This document shows positions 34,993-42,661 of a DNA stretch of 64,000 nt, piece after piece. The notes under the pieces were generated by a model. That model searched no databases. It had not been told where the DNA came from and saw nothing but the letters and a program-made list of their open reading frames with translations. The first letter of the stretch is position 1; each line of letters opens with the position of its first letter. Source of the stretch: LMUY01 sp965276785 (lineage in GTDB: Bacteria > Pseudomonadota > Alphaproteobacteria > Acetobacterales > Acetobacteraceae); NCBI GenBank assembly GCA_965276785.1, contig OZ255629.1, forward strand, positions 1,488,001 through 1,552,000. The letters are read 5' to 3'. The position numbers and the translations under genes were made by a program.

Positions 34993-35888
34993 GACGGCGG
35001 GCCTGCGTTGCCGCCTTGCCGGCCGTTCTGTTGAGCGGCTGCAGCCTGTTCCGCCGCAAGCCGCCTGCCCTCGCTGCGGCCGCGCATTACACGGTGGGGG
35101 AGGGCTACCAGCTTGGCGGCGTCTGGTACTATCCAGCCGAACACACCGAGTATGCGGCGGCCGGACTGGCCACGGTGACGCCGGACCATACCGGGCTCAC
35201 CGCGAATGGCGAGGTGTTCGATCAGGCGGCCCTCGCGGCCTCGCACCATACGCTGCAGCTCCCGAGCGTGGTGCGAGTGACCAATCTCGGGAATGGCCGT
35301 TCCCTGTTGGTGCGGCTGAACGACCGCGGGCCCAGCAATCCCGGCCGCCTGCTCGGGCTGAGCCGGCACGCGGCGGCGCTGCTGGGTGCTGGCGAGGGCA
35401 GCCAAATCCAAGTGACGCTTGACCCGGCCTTAACGCAAGCGCTGGCGGACCAACTCGGCGGCGGTCCGCGGCTGACGATCGTGGCAGCGCCGCCGGGCGC
35501 GGTGCAGGCGCAGGATTTGGCACCACCGCCGGGGCGGAGCCAATCCAGCGACGTCCGCAGCGTGGCCGGGCCGTCCCGAACCGACGAGGCGCCGCGGCCC
35601 GCCCAGGCGGTGGCGGTTCGGCTGGCGGACCAGGTGTCGCAAGGACCCGCATCGCCCGGAGCGGTTTTCCTGCAGGCCAGCGAGTTCGGCCGCCTGGACT
35701 ACGCCAATCGCCTGGCCGCACGCCTGACCGGGATCGCTGCGCGCGTAGAGCGTTTGCGGGATGGCCGCACCGAACGCTATCGCGTTGTCGCCGGGCCGTT
35801 CTCCAGCGTGCCGGCGGCCGACGCGGCGCTGGACCTGGCCTTGCGTGCGGGGGTAATCGATTCCCGCTTGGTCGTGCGGGAGGAGTGA
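34989..35888 (+). CDS. rlpA: RlpA-like septal ring lytic transglycosylase lipoprotein (DPBB + SPOR)
   Basis: 299 residues from GTG 34989, which overlaps the upstream stop. Signal RACVAALPAVLLSGCSLF with lipobox LSGC. The double-psi beta-barrel contains GVWYYPAEHTEYAAAGLATV, GEVFDQAALAASHHTLQLPS and LLVRLNDRGPSNPGRLLGLS. A Pro/Gln-rich linker then leads to a C-terminal SPOR domain (FLQASEFGRLDYANRLAARL..YRVVAGPFSS). RlpA removes denuded glycans at the septum. Neighbouring transglycosylase and carboxypeptidase genes support a division/wall role. Confidence 0.93.
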   Translation: MRRRACVAALPAVLLSGCSLFRRKPPALAAAAHYTVGEGYQLGGVWYYPAEHTEYAAAGLATVTPDHTGLTANGEVFDQAALAASHHTLQLPSVVRVTNLGNGRSLLVRLNDRGPSNPGRLLGLSRHAAALLGAGEGSQIQVTLDPALTQALADQLGGGPRLTIVAAPPGAVQAQDLAPPPGRSQSSDVRSVAGPSRTDEAPRPAQAVAVRLADQVSQGPASPGAVFLQASEFGRLDYANRLAARLTGIAARVERLRDGRTERYRVVAGPFSSVPAADAALDLALRAGVIDSRLVVREE

Positions 35889-35894
35889 TTCGCG

Positions 35895-37109
35895 ATGTCC
35901 TGTGACGTGACACGGCGCATGCTGCTGGCGGCTGGTCCGGCCTTGGCCGCGACGCCCGTGCTGGCGCAGAAGCGCTCCGCCAAGCCGGCGCGCGCCAAGG
36001 CCGCCGCCGACCCCGTACCGGCCGGAAGCCCGGCCAACACCCCGTTGGGACCGCTCGACACGGAGGCCAAGTATGCCTTCGTGACCGACTACAACACCGG
36101 CGCCGCCCTGCTCGACAAAGATGCGGACGTGCAGCAGCCGCCCTCGTCCATGACCAAGCTGATGACCGCCTACATCGTCTACGGCATGCTCAAGCTCGGC
36201 CGGCTGCAGCTTGATGCCAAACTGCCGGTGAGCGACAAGGCCTGGCGCATGCAAGGCTCCAAGATGTTCGTGCCGCAAGGCGGCAGCGTGAAGGTGGAGG
36301 ACCTGATCCGCGGCATGATCGTTCAGTCCGGCAACGACGCCTGCATCGTCCTGGCGGAGGGGGTCGCCGGGTCGGAGGACCAGTTCGTCGAGCTGATGAA
36401 CGCCAAGGCGAAGGAGCTGGGCCTGACCAACACGCATTACGCCAACTGCACCGGCTGGCCGGATGCGACTCAGTATATGAGCTGCCGCGACATCGCAACG
36501 CTCGCGGGCGACATCATCCGGGACTTCCCGGAGTACTACCACTACGATAAGGAAACCACGTTCAAGTACAACGGCATCGAACAAGGCAACCGCAACACGC
36601 TGGTGCAGAAGGGGCTCGCGGACGGGCTGAAGACCGGGCACACCGAGGCGGGCGGCTACGGCGTGGTCGCCAGTGCGGACCGTGGCGGGCGGCGGGTGAT
36701 CCTAGTCATTAACGGCCTTACCTCCATGCATTCCCGCACCGAGGAAGGCGTGCGACTGCTGGAATGGGCGTTCCGTGAGTGGGAGAACGTGGACCTGTTT
36801 AAGGCGGGAGACACAGTGGACGACGTGAAAGTGTGGCTCGGCACCCAGCCGACGGTGCCGCTGGTGGGAGGGCGTAACCTGGTGATCACCATGCCGAAGC
36901 AGTGGCGGCAGACGGCAAAGATCGAGCTCCAGTATAACGCGCCGATTGCGGCGCCGGTGAACCGCGGCGACGTGCTGGGCAAATTGATGGTGAGCGGCAA
37001 GGGCGTGCCGGACATGCAAGTGCCGCTGCTGGCCGGCGAGGACGTGCCGCGACAAGGGCTGCCCGGCCGCGCGGTCGCGGTGCTGGGCCATTACGTGCTC
37101 GGAAGCTGA
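35895..37109 (+). CDS. dacC: D-alanyl-D-alanine carboxypeptidase (PBP5/6, S11)
   Basis: 404 residues. N-terminal signal (RRMLLAAGPALAATPVLAQ). Active-site motifs: S85-M-T-K88 within QQPPSSMTKLM, S145-G-N147 in MIVQSGNDACIV and K246-T-G248 in GLADGLKTGHTEAG. C-terminal PBP5-type domain (LVGGRNLVITMPKQWRQTAK). Trims the terminal D-Ala of pentapeptides in the periplasm. Spaced 6 bases from rlpA. Its TGA overlaps the presumed CTG start of tmk. The symbol dacC is by family; dacA or dacF are equally possible names. Confidence 0.93.
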   Translation: MSCDVTRRMLLAAGPALAATPVLAQKRSAKPARAKAAADPVPAGSPANTPLGPLDTEAKYAFVTDYNTGAALLDKDADVQQPPSSMTKLMTAYIVYGMLKLGRLQLDAKLPVSDKAWRMQGSKMFVPQGGSVKVEDLIRGMIVQSGNDACIVLAEGVAGSEDQFVELMNAKAKELGLTNTHYANCTGWPDATQYMSCRDIATLAGDIIRDFPEYYHYDKETTFKYNGIEQGNRNTLVQKGLADGLKTGHTEAGGYGVVASADRGGRRVILVINGLTSMHSRTEEGVRLLEWAFREWENVDLFKAGDTVDDVKVWLGTQPTVPLVGGRNLVITMPKQWRQTAKIELQYNAPIAAPVNRGDVLGKLMVSGKGVPDMQVPLLAGEDVPRQGLPGRAVAVLGHYVLGS

Positions 37110-37780
37110 GCGCCGCGGCACCCAGAGGCGCCTTCCTGGCTATCGAGGGGGGCGACGGAGCCGGCAAGGGCACGGTGATCGCCGACATCTCCTCGCGGCT
37201 GCAGCGCCGCGGCTTGCCCGTGTTGACCACACGCGAGCCGGGCGGAACGCCGGAGGGGCTTGCCCTACGCGAACTATTGGTGCGATCGGAAGCCGCCGCT
37301 TGGGAGCCGTGGGCCGAGCTGTTGCTGATGACCGCCGCGCGCGTGCAACATGTCGAGCGGGTGATCCGCCCCGCTGTCGCCGCCGGAACAATCGTGATTT
37401 CCGACCGGTTCGTGGGCTCCACGATCGCCTACCAAGGCGCTGGCCGCGGCGTGCCCATCGACGCCATCGAGCGATTGCACCGCGACGCCTGCGGCGATGT
37501 GTGGCCGGATCTGACGGTGGTTTTGGACGTTGACCCCAAGGTTGCTCTCCCGCGCGCCCGAAGCAGGCTAAGCCAAGACGACTCCGATGAAGGCCGCTTC
37601 GAGCAACTCGAACTCGCGTTCCATCAGCGGGTCCGCGACTCGTTCCTCAGCCAGGCGCAGAGCCGGCCCGGGCACGCCGTCATCGACGCCAGCCAGCCCG
37701 TTGCCGACGTGACAGCGGCAGCCGCCAAGGCGGTGCAGGCGTGGCTGGACGCCGCGGCTGCCCGAACCCGGCCGCGCTGA
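37106..37780 (+). CDS. tmk: Thymidylate kinase, apparent CTG start
   Basis: 224 residues if read from CTG 37106. P-loop AFLAIEGGDGAGKGTVIADI (~9-28), DR(E/H) motifs TREPGGTPEGLALRELL and ISDRFVGSTIAYQGAGRG, then VLDVDPKVALPRARSRLSQD. It phosphorylates dTMP to dTDP. No ATG, GTG or TTG exists in frame between the dacC coding end and the P-loop; the next GTG (37175) falls after the P-loop Lys and would abolish function. CTG at 37106-37108 makes the CTGA overlap with the dacC stop, mirroring the ATGA/GTGA overlaps around it. A base error cannot be excluded. Confidence 0.88.
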   Translation: MSAAAPRGAFLAIEGGDGAGKGTVIADISSRLQRRGLPVLTTREPGGTPEGLALRELLVRSEAAAWEPWAELLLMTAARVQHVERVIRPAVAAGTIVISDRFVGSTIAYQGAGRGVPIDAIERLHRDACGDVWPDLTVVLDVDPKVALPRARSRLSQDDSDEGRFEQLELAFHQRVRDSFLSQAQSRPGHAVIDASQPVADVTAAAAKAVQAWLDAAAARTRPR

Positions 37781-37781
37781 G

Positions 37782-38561
37782 GTGAACCATGCCATCGCGG
37801 GCCTGCCGATCGGGCTGGCCGGCGTTCTGATCGTGTGCCTGGCGGTGGGCGGCGCTGCCGCCGTCGAACTCGTTGCCCGGCGCGTGATCCCGACTCCGCT
37901 GCGGCAAGAGCATAACGAAGTCAGCTCGGCTATTTTTACCGTGATCGGAACGACCTATGCGGTGCTCCTCGCCTTTGTCGCCATGCTTGCTTGGGAAGGT
38001 TTCAACAAGGCGCAGATGATCACCGATGCGGAGGCATCGCTGGTGCAAAACGTCTATCAACTGATCGATGGCCTGTCCGGCCCTGAGATGCCGGCAATGC
38101 GCCGGGACATTCTCGGCTATGCCGACACGGTGGCTCGCAGCGAATGGCCCGCGCAGGCGGTCGGCCGTCTGGTCATGGAGGACGAGCCGCACTTGCGCGA
38201 GCTGACCACGACGGCGCTGCACCTACGGCCAGACAACATCGCGGACGGCGACCTGCACACGCTCCTGCTCGGCGACCTCGGCCAATTGGCCACGGCGCGG
38301 CGGGAGCGGCTGTTTGCCGCCCGGACTCCCATTCCAGCCATTCTGTGGTTTGTGCTGATCGCGGGAGGCTCGCTGACCGTTGGCTTCGCCTCCTTTCTCG
38401 GGGCGCCGAGCCTGCCCATGCACCTGGCGATGTCGTCGCTGCTGGCGATCTCGGGCGCGCTGGTGCTGCTCGCCATCGTCGCATTGAGCAACCCGTTTCG
38501 CGGGGACTTCAGGGTTTCCGCCGAACCGTTCAATCGCATGCTCGAGCACATGAGACCGTGA
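37782..38561 (+). CDS. DUF4239 membrane protein
   Basis: 259 residues from GTG 37782, one base after the tmk stop. Four membrane segments: GLAGVLIVCLAVGGAAAVEL, AIFTVIGTTYAVLLAFVAML, TPIPAILWFVLIAGGSLTVG, and HLAMSSLLAISGALVLLAIV. Between them lies a helical soluble part (DAEASLVQNVYQLIDGL, MRRDILGYADTVARSEWPAQ). DUF4239/bestrophin-like family of unknown function. It sits between tmk and holB, which are usually direct neighbours. Stop overlaps the holB GTG start. Confidence 0.82.
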   Translation: MNHAIAGLPIGLAGVLIVCLAVGGAAAVELVARRVIPTPLRQEHNEVSSAIFTVIGTTYAVLLAFVAMLAWEGFNKAQMITDAEASLVQNVYQLIDGLSGPEMPAMRRDILGYADTVARSEWPAQAVGRLVMEDEPHLRELTTTALHLRPDNIADGDLHTLLLGDLGQLATARRERLFAARTPIPAILWFVLIAGGSLTVGFASFLGAPSLPMHLAMSSLLAISGALVLLAIVALSNPFRGDFRVSAEPFNRMLEHMRP

Positions 38562-39556
38562 GCTTACCCGCCCCGCGCGAAAACCCGCTGCTGCTGGGCC
38601 ACGCAGCGGCGGAAACCCAGTTGGCGGATGCCGCGGCAAGCGGCCGCCTGCACCACGCCTGGCTGATCACCGGCCCGGCGGGCGTCGGCAAGGCGACCCT
38701 TGCGTTCCGCTTCGCCCGCCGCTTGCTGGCCGGCTTGCGCCCCGGCGACACGCTCGCCATGAACCCGGCCGACCCGGTGTTTCGCCGGGTCGCCATGGGC
38801 AGCCATGCCGACCTGCTGACGGTGGAACGCGAATGGGACGAGAAAAAGGCCCGGTTGCGTGGCGAAATTGTCGTGGAGGACGTCCGGACGGTCTCGGCGT
38901 TCCTGCGGCTCACCCCAGCGGAGGGCGGCTGGCGCGTGGTGGTGGTGGACGGCGCCGAGCACATGAACCGCAACGCCGCCAATGCTTTGCTCAAGATGCT
39001 GGAGGAGCCGCCGCCGCGCGCGCTGCTACTGCTCACCTGTGCGGCGCCAGGGCGGCTATTGCCGACCATCCGCAGCCGCTGCCGCCGCCTTGCCCTGCAG
39101 CCGCTGGGCGAGGCGGATATGGCCGCGGTCTTGGCCCAATACTTGGCCGAGTTGGCGTTGGCAGACCGCGCGCGGCTGGCGGAATTGGCCGCCGGGTCGC
39201 CAGGGCGCGCGCTCATGCTGGCGGAGGAGAAGGGGCTGCACTTGGCCAAGCTAGCGGCGGAGGTGTTGGAGGGCGTGCCGCGGTTTCCGCTGGTCCGCGC
39301 CATCGCTCTGGCCGACCAGCTCGGCGGCCGTGGCGAAGACCGCTTCACTCCGTTCATGACCCTACTCTGCGACGCGCTCGCCACGGCGCTGCGGCGGGCC
39401 GCGCGCGGTGCGCCGGAGCGCTTGGCCACGCTGCGTCCCCTAGCCGAGTGGGCCGAAGTGTGGCAGTCGCTTACCCACACCCTCGATGAGACGGAGCGGC
39501 TGAACCTGGACCGGCGCCAGGCGCTGCTCTCCTCAATCGCGCTGCTGAACGGTTAG
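38558..39556 (+). CDS. holB: DNA polymerase III subunit delta'
   Basis: 332 residues from GTG 38558 (GTGA overlap with the DUF4239 gene). AAA+ clamp-loader fold: HHAWLITGPAGVGKATLAFR (P-loop), VEDVRTVSAFLRLTPAEGGW, RVVVVDGAEHMNRNAANALL (sensor/Walker B region) and LEEPPPRALLLLTCAAPGRL, then SRCRRLALQPL. It assists loading of the sliding clamp. A zinc module is not obvious. The metG gene starts 2 bases after its stop. Confidence 0.93.
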   Translation: MSLPAPRENPLLLGHAAAETQLADAAASGRLHHAWLITGPAGVGKATLAFRFARRLLAGLRPGDTLAMNPADPVFRRVAMGSHADLLTVEREWDEKKARLRGEIVVEDVRTVSAFLRLTPAEGGWRVVVVDGAEHMNRNAANALLKMLEEPPPRALLLLTCAAPGRLLPTIRSRCRRLALQPLGEADMAAVLAQYLAELALADRARLAELAAGSPGRALMLAEEKGLHLAKLAAEVLEGVPRFPLVRAIALADQLGGRGEDRFTPFMTLLCDALATALRRAARGAPERLATLRPLAEWAEVWQSLTHTLDETERLNLDRRQALLSSIALLNG

Positions 39557-39558
39557 CG

Positions 39559-41091
39559 ATGTCAAAGTTCTACATCACCACGCCGATCTATTACGTGAAT
39601 GGCGCCCCGCATATCGGCCACGCCTACACCTCGATTGCGGCCGACGTACTGGCGCGTTGGATGCGGCTGGATGGGCGGGAGGTGTTCTTCCTCACCGGCA
39701 CCGACGAGCACGGCCAAAAGGTGGCAAAAGCGGCCGCCGACGCTGGCCAGGAGCCGCAGGACTTCGTGGACAGGCTGGCCGCCGAGTTCCGCGACATGAG
39801 TGCGCGGATGAACATCTCCAACGACGACTTCATCCGCACCACGCAAGCGCGGCACAAGCAGGGCTGCACCCGGCTATGGCAGATCCTCGCCGAGCGGGAC
39901 GAGATCTATCTCGGCCACTATGAAGGCTGGTACGCCGTTCGGGACGAGGCGTTTTATGGCGAGGACGAAATCCTCACCCGCGCAGACGGCGCCCGCGTGT
40001 CGCCGTTCGGCGCGCCGGTGGAATGGGTGCGCGAGCCCAACTACCTGTTCCGGCTTTCGGCCTGGGGCGAGCGGCTGCTCGAGTTCTACGCCGCCAATCC
40101 GGAGTTTTTGGGGCCGCTGTCCACCCATAACGAGGTGATCAGCTTCGTGCGCGGCGGCCTCACCGATCTCTCCGTCAGTCGGTCGAGCCTGAGCTGGGGC
40201 GTGCCGGTACCGGGCGACCCGGCGCACGTGATGTATGTTTGGGTGGACGCGCTGACCAACTACATCACCGCACTTGGCTACCCGGATACGGCGGGGGAAC
40301 GCTGGGGGTTCTGGCCGGCGGAGCTGCACCTGGTGGGCAAGGACATTGCCCGGTTCCACGCCGTCTACTGGCCCGCGCTGCTGATGGCGGCCGGGTTGCC
40401 GGTGCCCAAGCGGGTCTACGCCAATGGCTGGTGGACGGTCGAGGGCGAGAAGATGAGCAAATCGGTCGGCAACGTCATCGATCCACGGACCTTGGCGGGC
40501 GAGTTTGGCGTGGACGTGCTGCGCTATTTCCTGCTGCGGGAGAAGCCGTTCGGCAACGATGGAGATTTCAGCCGCCGGGCGTTGGTTGCGCGGCAGAACA
40601 GCGACCTGGCAAACGATCTTGGCAACTTGGCGCAGCGCGTGCTGTCGCTGATTGCAAAGAATTGCGGCGGGTTGTTGCCCGAGCGCGCGCCGCTCTGCGA
40701 GCAAGACGCCGAACTGCTCGCCGCCGCCGCGGCCTTGCCGGATACGATGCGGCAGCACTTGCTGCGGCAGAGCTATGGCGAGGCGCTGGACGAGGTGTGG
40801 CGCGTGATTCGGGCCGCCAACGCCTATATCGACCGCCAGGCCCCTTGGGCGCTGCGCAAGACGGACACGTCACGCATGGGCGCCGTGCTGCGCGTGCTGG
40901 CCGATGCGTTGCGCGGGATTGCCACCGTGCTGCAGCCGTTCATGCCAGCCAGCATGGCGGCGATGCTGGACCAATTGGGCGTTCCCGCTGGCGCTCGCAG
41001 CCTGGCTTCGCTTGCGTCGCCGCTCGGCGGGGCAATTGCGCTGCCGCCGCCGCAGGGCATCTTTCCCCGCTATGTTGGGGACGCGGCGTGA
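39559..41091 (+). CDS. metG: Methionyl-tRNA synthetase
   Basis: 510 residues. Class I synthetase: HIGH box NGAPHIGHAYTSIAADVLAR near residue 18, FLTGTDEHGQKVAKAAADAG, and the KMSKS loop at K298-S302 in GEKMSKSVGN. The connective domain (WYAVRDEAFYGEDEILTRAD) has no Cys-X-X-Cys pair, so no zinc knuckle. No C-terminal EMAP/Trbp111 dimerisation domain is present. Both are usual for the short alphaproteobacterial form. Its TGA overlaps the ATG of tatD (TGATG). Confidence 0.95.
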   Translation: MSKFYITTPIYYVNGAPHIGHAYTSIAADVLARWMRLDGREVFFLTGTDEHGQKVAKAAADAGQEPQDFVDRLAAEFRDMSARMNISNDDFIRTTQARHKQGCTRLWQILAERDEIYLGHYEGWYAVRDEAFYGEDEILTRADGARVSPFGAPVEWVREPNYLFRLSAWGERLLEFYAANPEFLGPLSTHNEVISFVRGGLTDLSVSRSSLSWGVPVPGDPAHVMYVWVDALTNYITALGYPDTAGERWGFWPAELHLVGKDIARFHAVYWPALLMAAGLPVPKRVYANGWWTVEGEKMSKSVGNVIDPRTLAGEFGVDVLRYFLLREKPFGNDGDFSRRALVARQNSDLANDLGNLAQRVLSLIAKNCGGLLPERAPLCEQDAELLAAAAALPDTMRQHLLRQSYGEALDEVWRVIRAANAYIDRQAPWALRKTDTSRMGAVLRVLADALRGIATVLQPFMPASMAAMLDQLGVPAGARSLASLASPLGGAIALPPPQGIFPRYVGDAA

Positions 41092-41864
41092 TGCTGGTCG
41101 ATTCGCACTGCCATCTCGATTACTTTACCGCCGAGCTCGATGCCGTGCTTGCCCGTGCGGCGGAGGCCGGGGTGGGGGAACTCGTCACCATCGGCACCAC
41201 TTTGGACCAGTCCCGGGCCATCCAGGATATTGCCGACGCCCATGCCAACGTGTGGTGCACAGTGGGCGTCCATCCGCAAAACGCCCACAAGGCGCCGATC
41301 CCCGCCCCGGAGGCGATCGCCGCATTGGCCCGGCACCCGAAGGTGGTCGGCATCGGCGAGTCCGGGCTGGATTACTTCTATGACACGGCACCGCCCGACG
41401 TGCAGCAGGCTTCGTTCCGGGCGCATATCCGCGCCGCCCGGATGGCGGACCTGCCGCTTTGCATCCATGCCCGGTCGGCGGACGACGACATTGCGGCCAT
41501 CCTGCGGGAAGAACGGGAGGAGGGGGGTCGCTACGACTTCCTGCTGCACTGCTTCTCTTCCGGACGCGGCCTGGCTGAGGCGGCGATCGAAATGGGTGGC
41601 TATGTCAGCTTCTCGGGTATCCTGACGTTCCCAAAATCGATTGAGAACAGGGACATCGCGCGTGATTTGCCAGCGGATCGGCTGCTGGTGGAAACCGACG
41701 CACCCTATTTGGCGCCGGTGCCGTTCCGGGGCAAGCGCAACGAGCCGGGCCATGTCGCCCACACCGCCGCCACCTTGGCCGAGTTGCGAGGGCTGAGCGC
41801 CGAGGCATTGGCGGCGCTCACCACGGCCAATTTCCGGCGTTTGTTCGCCCGCACCGCCCGCTAG
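41091..41864 (+). CDS. tatD: TatD family metal-dependent hydrolase
   Basis: 257 residues from ATG 41091, overlapping the metG stop. TIM-barrel amidohydrolase fold: metal ligands H6 and H8 in DSHCHLD, Glu in VGIGESGLDYFYD, His in LCIHARSADDDIAAI, LLHCFSSGRGLAEAAIE, and Asp in LLVETDAPYLAPVPFRGKRN. Family members are 3'-5' DNA exonucleases and DNases. Located behind metG as in many bacteria. Stop overlaps the next gene's GTG. Confidence 0.93.
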   Translation: MLVDSHCHLDYFTAELDAVLARAAEAGVGELVTIGTTLDQSRAIQDIADAHANVWCTVGVHPQNAHKAPIPAPEAIAALARHPKVVGIGESGLDYFYDTAPPDVQQASFRAHIRAARMADLPLCIHARSADDDIAAILREEREEGGRYDFLLHCFSSGRGLAEAAIEMGGYVSFSGILTFPKSIENRDIARDLPADRLLVETDAPYLAPVPFRGKRNEPGHVAHTAATLAELRGLSAEALAALTTANFRRLFARTAR

Positions 41865-42661
41865 TGCGCATCACCGTTCTTGGCTGCGGCGGCTCCGCCG
41901 GGGTGCCGCAATTGGGCGGCGCGGATGGTCGGGGCGACTGGGGCGCCTGCGACCCGGCGGAGCCGCGCAATCGCCGCACCCGCACCTCCATTGTGGTGGA
42001 AAGCGAGCACGGCCAGCGGCTGCTGGTGGACACCGGCCCCGACATGCGCGCGCAACTGCTCGGCTGCGGCATCCCGCGCATCGACGCCATCCTGTTCACC
42101 CACGCCCATGCCGACCACATCACGGGCTTGGACGACGTGCGCATCCTGAACCGGATCCTGCGCGCGCCGATTCCGGCTTACGGCACGGAGCACACGCTGG
42201 CCGAGTTGCGCCGGCGGTTTGACTACGCGTTCCGTCCCTGGCAGCCGCCCGGCTTCTTTCGCCCGGTGATGGAGCCCTGCCGCTTCGAGTTCGGCGGGCG
42301 AGTGGAGGCGGCCGGGTTGCCGGTCTCGGTGTTCGAGCAGGACCACGGCTTCATTAAAACTGCCGGGCTACGGATTGGCGGCTTCGGCTATTCGACCGAC
42401 GTGGTGGCGCTGGACGACCGCGCCTTTGCTGCCTTGGCCGGGGTGGATACCTGGCTGGTCGGCTGCTTCCAGCGCCAGCCGCACACGACTCACGCGAGTT
42501 TGGACCAGGTGATCGAGTGGGCGGGACGGGTCGGCGCGCGCCGCACGGTGCTGACGCATATGGGCCCGGACATGGACTGGGCCTGGCTGCAGCGCCGCCT
42601 GCCACCCGGCATCGAACCGGCCTGGGACGGGTTGGTGCTGGAGATAAGCGGAGTGGAGTAA
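41864..42661 (+). CDS. MBL-fold metal-dependent hydrolase (PhnP-like)
   Basis: 265 residues from GTG 41864, sharing the G of the tatD TAG stop. N-terminus RITVLGCGGSAGVPQLGGAD is the tRNase Z/PhnP-like glycine-rich start. Metal motif LFTHAHADHITGLDD (HxHxDH), then GFGYSTDVVAL, QPHTTHASLDQVIEWAGRVG and RTVLTHMGPDMDW. PhnP hydrolyses cyclic phosphodiesters; here no phn genes are near and the metG-tatD-MBL order is common in alphaproteobacteria. Precise substrate unknown. Confidence 0.9.
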   Translation: MRITVLGCGGSAGVPQLGGADGRGDWGACDPAEPRNRRTRTSIVVESEHGQRLLVDTGPDMRAQLLGCGIPRIDAILFTHAHADHITGLDDVRILNRILRAPIPAYGTEHTLAELRRRFDYAFRPWQPPGFFRPVMEPCRFEFGGRVEAAGLPVSVFEQDHGFIKTAGLRIGGFGYSTDVVALDDRAFAALAGVDTWLVGCFQRQPHTTHASLDQVIEWAGRVGARRTVLTHMGPDMDWAWLQRRLPPGIEPAWDGLVLEISGVE

